This document shows positions 15,201-22,777 of a stretch of 42,122 nt of DNA, piece after piece. A program made the translations under genes and the position numbers. The DNA is from Pseudomonadota bacterium (GTDB lineage Bacteria; Pseudomonadota; Gammaproteobacteria; Xanthomonadales; Xanthomonadaceae), in NCBI GenBank assembly GCA_023430045.1, contig JAEZCF010000143.1, positions 1 through 42,122 of the forward strand, written 5' to 3'. A model generated the notes under the pieces. It did not search any database and was not told the origin of the DNA. It saw only the letters and a program-made list of their open reading frames with translations. Each line of letters begins with the position of its first letter. The stretch's first letter is position 1.

Positions 15201-17536
15201 GCCGGCGCTGCACGCCGTTGCAGGGACGCCGCTCTTCGCAGCGCGGCATGGCCACGCTGTACATCGTGCTGGCCGTCGGCCTGGGCGTATCGGTGACAGT
15301 GGCCGCGTCGATGTATGCACTGCGCGGCGACCAGCAGCGGCAGATCACCACCCATTCGGTGACCTCGGCACAGGCTGCGGCCTGGCGCGGCGTTGAAGTG
15401 GTGCGGCGTTATCTGCTTGCGCTGGACCAGGACACGCTGGCGCAGTGGTCAGCCCCCGGGGGGCTGGCACTGCCCGCAACGATCAGCGGCCTGCAGCCGA
15501 TTGGCATTGCCGATGGCAACGCGCGGATCACTGCGATCAGTGGCAGTGGCAGCAGTTTCCAGGCCACCGTGAGCATCACCGCGCTGGCCGGCACCGGATC
15601 GGCCACCACCAGCGCGACGGTGGAGGCGGTCTTTGACATCACCTCCGGCAGCGGCGGCAGCGGCGGCTCGCCCACATGCGCCGTGATCCCCGCCACGCCC
15701 ATGGTCTTCAATGGCAACCTGACGATCACCGGCGGCTCATTGCAGGTGGGCAACGCCAAGGGCTTCGAACAGGTGGCAGTGGCGGGCAACATCGAGCAGA
15801 GCAGTTCCAGCACGGCGAAGATATCCGGCTGCGCCAAGGGCAACATCAGCCTGAGCGGCGGCGGCATCGTCAGTGGCGGACACCTGTATTCGCAGGGCGA
15901 CATCCTGGTCAACGGCATGCAGAACCCGTCCAACACCACGTTGTGGGGACGCAACGTCACCGTCGGCCAGGGCGTGAGCGGCGGCGGCTACACGGCCATC
16001 AAGGGCGGCGGCTATGCGGCCGACGTGCTCTCCGGCGGCGCGCGGATCGGCACCACCGTGGTCGGTGGCCACCTGCTGCCGGCCACGATGAGCGGCGGCC
16101 TGCCCTGGCGCGTCGGCACCGTGGTACCCACCAACAGTGGTCGCATCGCCATCACCCTGACCGGCGGCGATGTCTACCTTCTCGATCTGTCCCAGGTTGT
16201 CATCGATCCGGCCAGCGGCATGGTCACCGGTGCAGCCGCCGCAGAGCACCTGGCAGGCACGGCCACCGATTCTCTTCCCGACCAGGTCACCTTCGCATCG
16301 CGCGACATCGAAGGGGGCAAGGTCAGTGTGGCCACGCTCGGCCAGGAGAACGGCGCGGTAGGGGTGAAGCTGTTCTGGGGCCATGCGGTGTCCGTCACCG
16401 GTTGGGGCGGACGCTACGAAACGCTCAACGCCAACGGCAATCTCGACATCGTCACCGGCCGCATCGGCCGGCTGGTGGGCGGCGGCGACCTGGTCGCCAC
16501 GCAGGCCAGCCAGTGGTCGAACTTTCCGACCATCGACAGTGGCGACATCGCCGGCGTTCTGCGCTACGGCAATGGCCAGCAGGTGCCCGCCGACGCCCCC
16601 GCCGCGCCGCGCAACCTGCGTACGCGCCAGCAGGGAACCTCACCCGGCCTGCCCGGGGTTCCGTACTGCGATGCACGCCTGAACCGGCTGGACGTGGACA
16701 CGTATCGCGACGCGGCGAACTACCTCTTCGAATGGGTCGACAACGCCCCCATGCTGACCATCCGCAACGTCCGCACCGCTGCCGGCAGGGCGCTGGATGG
16801 CAGCTACAACCTGGCCACCCAGGACGTCCGGCGCCTGCCCGGCGACGGCCAGCCCTTCCTGACCTGCAACTGGCAGCAGGCCGCCAATTCGGGCGCGCAC
16901 TGCTTCCGCGACAAGCAGGCCGGCAATGCCTGGAGCGTGACCGGCCTGACCCACTTTCCACGTGGCGTGGCGTGGTTCGACAACGCACTGACGATCAACG
17001 GCATCCAGCTGGATGATGGCGACAACAACCGCAGCCTGATCAATACCCTGGTGGCCAAGGGGCCCATTTCATTGACCACCGGCAGTACCGACAAGCAGCT
17101 CACCGCGCCGAACTTCTCCACTCCGGCGCTGCTGTGCACGGGCGCGTTCCAGCCCACCAACCTCTGCGATACCAGCGGCGCGACGCCGCAGTTCGCCGAG
17201 TGGATCGACGGCCAGGGCACCCGTCGCCGTGGACTGCCGATCGGCAACATGGCACTGGTCACTGAAGGCACGGGGTCGTTTGGTGGCTGGAACATCCGCG
17301 GCAACGTCGTGCTGGGGCGCACACTGTCCAACAACGCCGACACCACGGTGATCACCGGCAGCCTGGCGGTGGGTGCCAACGAGCTCGGCGGCAGCACGAC
17401 GGTCGGAGCCGGTGGCGCCCGCGTCGAGGTCCCGGAAAGCGAAGCGCAGCAGTATGTCCCCGGCCTGTGCGAAGCCCCGGCGCCCGGCCCCGGAGCGCCG
17501 GCCACGGTGAGCGTGCGCTGGAGCCGCTATCTATGA
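15197..17536 (+). CDS. Giant PilX-like minor pilin, probable pilus-tip adhesin
   Basis: The 779-residue product starts at GTG 15197, inside the pilW stop (GTGA), so translation is coupled. The N-terminus is a PilX-type prepilin: leader ending RRSSQRG^MATLYIVLAVGLGVSVTVAASMYAL, without Glu5, as is usual in PilX/GspK-type tip subunits. PilX is normally around 170-200 residues; here more than 650 residues follow. Residues about 160-330 are Gly/Ser/Asn-rich with regular short strands (NGNLTITGGSLQVGN, GNISLSGGGIVSGG, LYSQGDILVNG, VTVGQGVSGGGY), suggesting a beta-helix of bactofilin-like or adhesin type. The mature part has eight Cys, enough for four disulfides. No pilY1 follows; this protein may take its place at the tip. 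That role is inference. Confidence 0.75.
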   Translation: MSRRCTPLQGRRSSQRGMATLYIVLAVGLGVSVTVAASMYALRGDQQRQITTHSVTSAQAAAWRGVEVVRRYLLALDQDTLAQWSAPGGLALPATISGLQPIGIADGNARITAISGSGSSFQATVSITALAGTGSATTSATVEAVFDITSGSGGSGGSPTCAVIPATPMVFNGNLTITGGSLQVGNAKGFEQVAVAGNIEQSSSSTAKISGCAKGNISLSGGGIVSGGHLYSQGDILVNGMQNPSNTTLWGRNVTVGQGVSGGGYTAIKGGGYAADVLSGGARIGTTVVGGHLLPATMSGGLPWRVGTVVPTNSGRIAITLTGGDVYLLDLSQVVIDPASGMVTGAAAAEHLAGTATDSLPDQVTFASRDIEGGKVSVATLGQENGAVGVKLFWGHAVSVTGWGGRYETLNANGNLDIVTGRIGRLVGGGDLVATQASQWSNFPTIDSGDIAGVLRYGNGQQVPADAPAAPRNLRTRQQGTSPGLPGVPYCDARLNRLDVDTYRDAANYLFEWVDNAPMLTIRNVRTAAGRALDGSYNLATQDVRRLPGDGQPFLTCNWQQAANSGAHCFRDKQAGNAWSVTGLTHFPRGVAWFDNALTINGIQLDDGDNNRSLINTLVAKGPISLTTGSTDKQLTAPNFSTPALLCTGAFQPTNLCDTSGATPQFAEWIDGQGTRRRGLPIGNMALVTEGTGSFGGWNIRGNVVLGRTLSNNADTTVITGSLAVGANELGGSTTVGAGGARVEVPESEAQQYVPGLCEAPAPGPGAPATVSVRWSRYL

Positions 17537-17541
17537 GGGAT

Positions 17542-17565
17542 GGGCGACCGCACCGGCGGCCGCCC
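17542..17565. terminator. Imperfect hairpin between convergent genes
   Basis: GGGCGAC (17542-17548) pairs with GCCGCCC (17559-17565), with one mismatch, across a loop rich in GC. It fills the 36 bases between the stop of the PilX-like gene and the stop of the convergent TonB receptor gene. A run of C (17566-17571) follows, which reads as G on the other strand, so neither direction has a T-tract. Confidence 0.3.
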
Positions 17566-17572
17566 TCCCCCC

Positions 17573-19813
17573 TCAGAACCGCGTCTGCACGGTGAACATG
17601 ACATTGCGCGGGTCGGCGTAGTACGTATTGAAGCCGCTGGCACCGTATTTGCGGAAATACACCTTGTCGAACACATTGTTGACGTTGACCTGCAGGCGCG
17701 TGGCGTCGGTGAGCTGGTAGCCGGCCATCAGGTTGTAGACCGCATAGCCGCCCTGCCGCGCGGTGACCGCACCGCTGCGGACGAACGAATTGCTCTGCGC
17801 CTGCACACCGCCGCCGATACGCACTCTGCTGAGCGTTCCCGGCAGGCGCCAGGTGGTGAACAGACGGAACAGGTGGCGTGGATCGATGGAGCGGATCGGC
17901 TGGCCGATGTTTGCCGCGCTGTTGTCGCGCAGGGTTTTGGTACGGGTATTCGTATAGCCGCCCATCAGCTGCCAGTCCGCCGTGATGTCGCCGGCCAGTT
18001 CAACCTCCCAGCCTTCGCTGCGGGTCTTGCCGTCGGCCACCTTGCACGGGCCGCTCGGATAGAACGGCAGGCACGGGTCCGGCGACGAAGCGTCGTCCAT
18101 CGCACGCCCCACGTTGTCGATGCGGAACAGCGACACCGCGCCGTTCAGGCGGCCACCGAAGAATTCGCCCTTGATGCCGGCTTCGTAATCCTGGCCGGTG
18201 ATCGGCTTGACCAGGTTGCCATCGGCCGCGTACGCGCTCTGGGGTACGAAGATCTCACTGAAGCTGGCATAGGCGCTGAAGCTGGGTGCGAAGTCATAGA
18301 CCACGCCGGCATACGGCGTGACTTCATGGTCCACGCTGTAGTTGCTGCCGGGATTGCTGGGCACCTTGTAATCCCACCAGTTGGCGCGCGCGCCGACCAG
18401 CACCGTCAGTGGGTCGGTGATCGACAGGCGGGCCAACGCGAACGCACCTTCCTGGCGGGTGGCGTTGTCGATTCCGCCGTAATACGTGGCACCACTGAAA
18501 TCGAACGGCTCGGGATAGCTGGTGTAGGGATTCCAGTCCCGGATGTCCACGCCCAGCTGCGGAGCGATGTTGAACCAGCCGGAGGAGTTGTCGGTCCGCA
18601 CGTTGCGGCCTTCCACGCCCACGGTGAGGTGATGGCGACGGCCAAACAGTTCGAACGGACCATCGGCCGCCAGGTTGACTGCGTTCTGGTGGCTGTAGGC
18701 ATCGACGTAATACGCCGTGGAGACATCGGCGATATAGGGATTGGTTTCGCCGCGCGGCCGCGAGAACGAGGTCTGCTTGAAGGGATCGCTGTAGCCGAAA
18801 CGGGTGTGTTCGCCACTCAGGCGCACGTTCCAGTCATTGCCGAAGCGATGTTCAAGCGACAGGAACACCTGCTGGTTGTAGCGGTCCCACGTGTTCCAGT
18901 CCGCACCCAGGTAGGTGCTGCGCGGCAGGTGCAGGGACAGGCCGTCATAGCCGGCGGGCAGACCACCCCATGAGCCGGTGGCGAACAGATCCGCCTGCTG
19001 CAGGCTGGCCGTCAGCATCGTCGATTCGCCCAGGTCGGCTTCGATGACACCATATACCGTGCGCTTCTCTTCCTTGCGTCCCTTCTGGAAGAAATCCTTT
19101 TCGTCATACGCCGCGACCAGCCGGCCGCGTACCGTGCCCGCCTTGTTCAGTGCGCCGGACACATCCGCTTCGGCACGGCGCCGATCCCAGCTTCCCAGTG
19201 TCAGCGATGCCGAGCCCTGGAATGCCGTCGTCGGGCGCTTGCGCACCAGGTTCACCGTGGCCGATGGATTACCGGCACCGCGCAGCAGCCCCGCGGCGCC
19301 TCGCAGTATCTCAACGCGGTCCAGCACCGCCGTATCGGGCTGGATGAACTGCGAACCGCCCTGGTCGATGGACAGCCCGTCGATCTGCAGTGCATCGATA
19401 CCGAAACCACGCGAGAAATAAGTGACGCGCTCGCTGTCGACATAGTCCACAGTGACGCCGGGCGTGTTCTGCAGCACATCGTGCAGATCCGGCAGCATGC
19501 GATCTTCCAGCAGCTGGCGGGAAATGATGGTCACCGGCTGCGGCGTCTGCCGCACGCTCTGCGTACCCTTGAACAACGTCGACGCCGACCCGCCATAGGT
19601 GCCGGAACCTTCCGTGCCGGCACCACGCCGCGCATGCACGTTCAACGTGTCCAGCTCGGTGGCACGCTGGCGCTCGGCCGGCGCCGGCGTCTGGGCCGAT
19701 GCGGTGGTGGTGGACAGCAGAGCCAGCAGCATCGCGGCGACGAGCGTGGCCGGCGGCGGGCATGCATTGATGGCACTCCCGTAACGGGAGAAGGAAGAGA
19801 GCGGCATGGGCAT
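17573..19813 (-). CDS. TonB-dependent siderophore receptor, FhuE/FpvA type
   Basis: This outer-membrane receptor probably takes up hydroxamate or mixed-type ferric siderophores. The 746-residue protein has a signal peptide (MLLALLSTTTASAQ) and a TonB box (ELDTLNVHA). The plug has motifs typical of this group: RQTPQPVTIISRQLLEDR, LHDVLQNTPGVTV, ERVTYFSRGFGIDALQIDG and VEILRGAAGLLRGAGNPSATVNLVRKRPT. The barrel ends MFTVQTRF. There is no N-terminal STN signalling domain, so it should not drive a FecI/FecR-type sigma cascade; none is nearby. I chose ATG 19813, with AGGAA upstream; a second ATG lies two codons later, and a longer frame reaches 19885. A clear promoter lies about 100 bases upstream. 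Confidence 0.92.
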   Translation of the reverse strand: MPMPLSSFSRYGSAINACPPPATLVAAMLLALLSTTTASAQTPAPAERQRATELDTLNVHARRGAGTEGSGTYGGSASTLFKGTQSVRQTPQPVTIISRQLLEDRMLPDLHDVLQNTPGVTVDYVDSERVTYFSRGFGIDALQIDGLSIDQGGSQFIQPDTAVLDRVEILRGAAGLLRGAGNPSATVNLVRKRPTTAFQGSASLTLGSWDRRRAEADVSGALNKAGTVRGRLVAAYDEKDFFQKGRKEEKRTVYGVIEADLGESTMLTASLQQADLFATGSWGGLPAGYDGLSLHLPRSTYLGADWNTWDRYNQQVFLSLEHRFGNDWNVRLSGEHTRFGYSDPFKQTSFSRPRGETNPYIADVSTAYYVDAYSHQNAVNLAADGPFELFGRRHHLTVGVEGRNVRTDNSSGWFNIAPQLGVDIRDWNPYTSYPEPFDFSGATYYGGIDNATRQEGAFALARLSITDPLTVLVGARANWWDYKVPSNPGSNYSVDHEVTPYAGVVYDFAPSFSAYASFSEIFVPQSAYAADGNLVKPITGQDYEAGIKGEFFGGRLNGAVSLFRIDNVGRAMDDASSPDPCLPFYPSGPCKVADGKTRSEGWEVELAGDITADWQLMGGYTNTRTKTLRDNSAANIGQPIRSIDPRHLFRLFTTWRLPGTLSRVRIGGGVQAQSNSFVRSGAVTARQGGYAVYNLMAGYQLTDATRLQVNVNNVFDKVYFRKYGASGFNTYYADPRNVMFTVQTRF

Positions 19814-19888
19814 GGGGGATTTCCTGACGATGAAGTCGAGCCCGCTGCCACCGATGTCGCAAAAACACATGGGCGAAACGAGCAAAGA

Positions 19889-19942
19889 TGCGAATGTGTC
19901 GCAATTGCCACTAATTATGCTTTCTCGTTAAAAATAGATCAA
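19889..19942 (-). promoter_or_regulatory. Promoter and operator-like inverted repeat of the FhuE/FpvA-type receptor
   Basis: On the minus strand, TTGATC (19937-19942) and CATAAT (19914-19919) form a -35/-10 pair with an exact 17-base spacer. Just downstream, where transcription would start, lies TGCGA-ATGTG-TCGCA (19889-19903), a perfect inverted repeat with 5-base arms. Its position suits a repressor. Fur is the obvious candidate given the gene, but the match to the Fur consensus is poor. Confidence 0.55.
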
Positions 19943-20088
19943 CACGGCATGTGCCTTGCGTAAATCGGCGCGCGCCAGCCATGGGGCATCGGAGGCTGTG
20001 TTGCTGCATCTGCTGCGTGCGATCGTTGGAGGCTTCCCTGGCAGCCGGCGTTGTAGGCTGGGCTGACCGTTACATGCAGGGAACTTCG

Positions 20089-21144
20089 ATGGATTTTGGC
20101 AGCGACAACCAGTCAGGCGTCTCCCCCCGCATCCTGCAGGCGATGCTGGATGCCTGCTCCGCTACGGCGGGCTCATATGGCACCGATCCCTGGACGCGCG
20201 AAGCAGAAGCCGCCGTGGCACGCGTCTTCGGCTGCGAGCCCCAGGTCTTCTTCGTTGCCACCGGGACGGCGGCGAACTGCCTGGCGCTCTCCGCGCTGGT
20301 GCCGGCGTGGGGAGCGATCTTCTGTCATCGGCAGGCGCACATCGCGACCGACGAATCCACGGCGCCGGAATTCTTCACCGGCGGCGCGCGGCTGGTCACG
20401 GTGGCGACGGACCCTGGAAAGATCACACCGGATGCGCTGCTCACGACACTGAAGCGGCTGCCTGACGCCCCGCCCCACAGCGTTCGCCCCGCCGCGTTGA
20501 GCCTCACCCAGGCCACCGAAAATGGCCTGGTCTACACACCGGACGAGCTGCGCGACCTGACCGACATCGCACATGCCCATGGAATGCACGTGCACATGGA
20601 CGGCGCCCGCTTCGCCAATGCGGTCGCTGCGCTGGGCTGCACGCCCGCCGAACTCAGCAGCGCGGCCGGTATCGATGTGCTGACCTTGGGAGCCTCCAAG
20701 AACGGGGCGCTGGCCGCAGAGGCCGTGGTGTTCTTCACTACCGCGCTGGCCGCGGATTTTCCCATGCGCCGCAAGCGCGCCGGTCAGCTGGTATCCAAGG
20801 GTCGGCTGTTCGGCGCGCAGTTCAATGCCTGGCTGCAGGACGACCACTGGCTGGAACTGGCAGCGCAGGCCAACGCAGGCGCCCGGGAACTGGCTGCTGC
20901 CCTGCGCAGCCATCCGGCAATACGCCTCGCGTGGCCGGTCCAGGCCAACGAGGTGTTCGTGGTGATGCCCCGCGCATTGCTGGAGCGCCTGCATGGCGCC
21001 GGCGTGCAGTGCTATGACTGGTATCTGGACAGCCTGCCGGCGGACATGCCCTTGGCGGCGGATGAGGTGCCGGTGCGGTTTGTCACCGCGTGGTCAACGA
21101 CCCGCGAGGATGTCTCTGCTTTGCAGGCACTGCTGCAAGGCTGA
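20089..21144 (+). CDS. ltaE: Low-specificity L-threonine aldolase
   Basis: This PLP enzyme cleaves L-threonine or allo-threonine to glycine and acetaldehyde in the cytoplasm. The 351 residues start MDFGSDNQSGVSPRI. They show ATGTAAN at 58-64 (phosphate binding), HIATDESTAPEF with His84 stacking on the cofactor, HMDGARFANA with Asp171 binding the pyridine nitrogen, and TLGASKNG with the Schiff-base Lys204. The C-terminal small domain ends RFVTAWSTT, which is typical. I chose ATG 20089 because AGGGA lies eight bases upstream; an in-frame ATG at 20074 is possible, and the longer frame from 19951 has no support. A perfect hairpin follows the stop. Confidence 0.92.
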   Translation: MDFGSDNQSGVSPRILQAMLDACSATAGSYGTDPWTREAEAAVARVFGCEPQVFFVATGTAANCLALSALVPAWGAIFCHRQAHIATDESTAPEFFTGGARLVTVATDPGKITPDALLTTLKRLPDAPPHSVRPAALSLTQATENGLVYTPDELRDLTDIAHAHGMHVHMDGARFANAVAALGCTPAELSSAAGIDVLTLGASKNGALAAEAVVFFTTALAADFPMRRKRAGQLVSKGRLFGAQFNAWLQDDHWLELAAQANAGARELAAALRSHPAIRLAWPVQANEVFVVMPRALLERLHGAGVQCYDWYLDSLPADMPLAADEVPVRFVTAWSTTREDVSALQALLQG

Positions 21145-21166
21145 TCGTCAGCTGCCGGGCGGCGCA

Positions 21167-21196
21167 GCCCGTGGCCTGGGTTTTCAGGCCACGGGC
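21167..21196 (+). terminator. Perfect 12-base stem-loop after the threonine aldolase gene
   Basis: GCCCGTGGCCTG (21167-21178) pairs fully with CAGGCCACGGGC (21185-21196) across the loop GGTTTT. It begins 23 bases past the stop codon. There is no downstream T-tract, so it may stabilise the mRNA end or act with Rho. It stands between two convergent genes. Confidence 0.6.
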
Positions 21197-21282
21197 GGTC
21201 CACCGCCGCTCCGCGATGTGCCCGCCCGGCCGCGTGGAGGGCGCCCTTGCATCGCACCAGCCACACGCCTGGGGCACATCGC

Positions 21283-21306
21283 CCCCCGCTCACTCACGAG
21301 CGGGGG
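21283..21306. terminator. Perfect 9-base hairpin straddling the pfpI-like stop codon
   Basis: CCCCCGCTC (21283-21291) and GAGCGGGGG (21298-21306) form a perfect stem with loop ACTCAC. The loop contains the stop codon of the minus-strand DJ-1/PfpI gene (21294-21296). It may end transcription arriving from either side, but the coding region itself forms one arm. Confidence 0.45.
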
Positions 21307-21983
21307 TGGCGCAACTGCTCGATCAGACGCGCGGCGGTGGCGGCCGACGAGCCAGGATTCTGACCGGTGACCAGCAGCCCATCACTGACGACGTAAGATG
21401 CCCAGTCCGGACCCCTGGTGTAGAGGCCGCCGAGCGACTTGAGTTCATCCTCCACCAGAAACGGAACCACATCGGTGAGTTCCACGCCGTCTTCCTCGGT
21501 ATTGCTGAATCCGGTGACCTGTCTGCCCTCCACCAGCGGGCGACCTTGCGGCGTCATCACATGTCGAAGCGCGCCCGGCGCATGACAGACCAGTGCGACG
21601 GGCTTGTTGGCCGCCAGGAAGGCCTCGATCAGCGCAACCGAATGACGGTCTTCGGCCAGATCCCACAACGGGCCGTGGCCGCCTGGGTAGAACACCGCAT
21701 CGAAATCGGCCTGTGACACGCTGTCCAGACGTACCGTGGCCGCCAACTGCGCCGTGGCTTCCGCATCGGCTTCAAAACGGCGGGTTTCGTCGGTCTGGAA
21801 TGCCGGTTCATTGCTCTTCGGATCCAGCGGCGGCTGTCCGCCCTTGGGTGATGCCAGCACGATCCTGGCCCCGGCATGCTTGAACGCGAAATACGGTGCC
21901 GCCAGTTCCTCAAGCCAGAAGCCGGTACGACGCCCGGTATCGCCAAGCTGGTCATGCGAGGTCAGGACAATCAGGATATTCAT
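21294..21983 (-). CDS. DJ-1/PfpI family protein (class I glutamine amidotransferase-like, Hsp31-like)
   Basis: The product is a 229-residue cytoplasmic DJ-1-superfamily protein. The nucleophile elbow LVCHAPGAL holds Cys133 and His134. The conserved Glu is in RTGFWLEELAAPY (25/26), and AVFYPGGHGPLWDL (96-109) is the family's signature loop. The length and the WLEELAAPY stretch suit the Hsp31/YDR533C branch, which acts on methylglyoxal or as a chaperone, rather than the short PfpI proteases. GGAG lies upstream of ATG 21983. A TetR-type operator identical to the one upstream of the neighbouring regulator lies 22 bases before the start, so induction by reactive electrophiles or aldehydes is plausible. 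Its actual substrate is unproven. Confidence 0.88.
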   Translation of the reverse strand: MNILIVLTSHDQLGDTGRRTGFWLEELAAPYFAFKHAGARIVLASPKGGQPPLDPKSNEPAFQTDETRRFEADAEATAQLAATVRLDSVSQADFDAVFYPGGHGPLWDLAEDRHSVALIEAFLAANKPVALVCHAPGALRHVMTPQGRPLVEGRQVTGFSNTEEDGVELTDVVPFLVEDELKSLGGLYTRGPDWASYVVSDGLLVTGQNPGSSAATAARLIEQLRHPRS

Positions 21984-22004
21984 GCTTGCTCCAGAGGTTA
22001 ATAA

Positions 22005-22019
22005 TAGACCGGTCGTCTA
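22005..22019 (-). promoter_or_regulatory. TetR operator copy 1, upstream of the DJ-1/PfpI gene
   Basis: TAGACCGGTCGTCTA has arms TAGAC/GTCTA around CGGTC. An exact copy precedes the tetR gene. On the minus strand its end overlaps a -10-like TATTAT immediately downstream, so a bound repressor would cover the promoter. TAGAC/GTCTA arms are those expected for NemR/AcuR-type regulators. Confidence 0.8.
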
Positions 22020-22074
22020 GCGCCGGCTGTCGAAAAAGCGCTCCTTGCGGAAACGCGGTGGTTTCCCCTTTCGG

Positions 22075-22680
22075 TCAGGGGGAAAGGTGCAGCAGCTTTC
22101 GGGTGTGAGCCAATGCCATGCCGAATGGCTGGGGATCACGGACGATCTTCACCATGACGCTGGCCCCCAGCCACAGTTGATACAGGCTCTGGGCGACCTC
22201 GGCAGGCGACCCGTCGATGGACAAGGATCCTTCCGCCACCCCGGCCTGGATGGCACGCGCCAACCGCGCGGTGATGCCGGCCGTTCCCCGCTTGAGTGCC
22301 AGCCGCATGGGGTCGGAGAGGTCGGCCACTTCGGCCGCCAGCTTGACCGCCAGGCATTTGCCCTGGCAGTCGTGGAAGGACTGGGTGTCCTGCCAGTTCT
22401 GCCAATAGCGCATCAGACGGCCGGCCATGTCCTGTCCCGATGTTGCCAGTATCGCGTCCAGTTCCTGCAGGTAGTCCTCGAAGTAGCTGTCCAGCAGCGC
22501 CTCGCCGAACGCATCCTTGGAGGCGAAGTAATGGTAGAACGACCCTTTCGGTACCCCCGAGGCGGACAGCACTTCATTGATTCCCACAGCGGAAAAGCCT
22601 TTTGCGGCCATGATGCGCTGGCCCTGAGCGAGAATGCCCTGGCGCACGGGGTTGCTGTCGGAGGCGGTGGAGGTGACCAT
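22075..22680 (-). CDS. TetR-family repressor, NemR/AcuR-like redox or electrophile sensor
   Basis: This is a 201-residue repressor. The N-terminal helix-turn-helix spans about 32-57 (VGINEVLSASGVPKGSFYHYF then SKDAFGEALL). The ligand domain carries CQGKCLAVKLAAEVADLSDPMR with Cys105 and Cys109, the arrangement in which NemR-type proteins sense quinones, aldehydes or hypochlorous acid through a reactive Cys. ATG 22680 gives a normal length. An identical 15-base operator precedes both this gene (20 bases upstream) and the DJ-1/PfpI gene just downstream on the same strand, arguing for autoregulation and control of that gene. The inducer is not readable from sequence. Confidence 0.9.
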   Translation of the reverse strand: MVTSTASDSNPVRQGILAQGQRIMAAKGFSAVGINEVLSASGVPKGSFYHYFASKDAFGEALLDSYFEDYLQELDAILATSGQDMAGRLMRYWQNWQDTQSFHDCQGKCLAVKLAAEVADLSDPMRLALKRGTAGITARLARAIQAGVAEGSLSIDGSPAEVAQSLYQLWLGASVMVKIVRDPQPFGMALAHTRKLLHLSP

Positions 22681-22700
22681 AGCGCTACCCTACCACTGAT

Positions 22701-22715
22701 TAGACCGGTCGTCTA
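22701..22715 (-). promoter_or_regulatory. TetR operator copy 2, upstream of tetR
   Basis: TAGACCGGTCGTCTA is identical over 15 bases to the copy at 22005-22019 and lies 20 bases before the tetR start. On the minus strand it runs into TCTAAT, a possible -10. The duplication of the exact motif at both gene starts, at nearly the same distance, is the main evidence. Confidence 0.8.
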
Positions 22716-22777
22716 CCGGCGTGGCGCGCCCCGTGCCTTCGCGCCCTCCTCAGGTGACCCGCGTCGCCTCCTGCCGG

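Noticed and set aside
13542..15320. 592-codon minus-strand frame over the pilin genes
   Set aside because: It is antisense to four coupled pilin genes with intact prepilin motifs; composition is that of a shadow frame.
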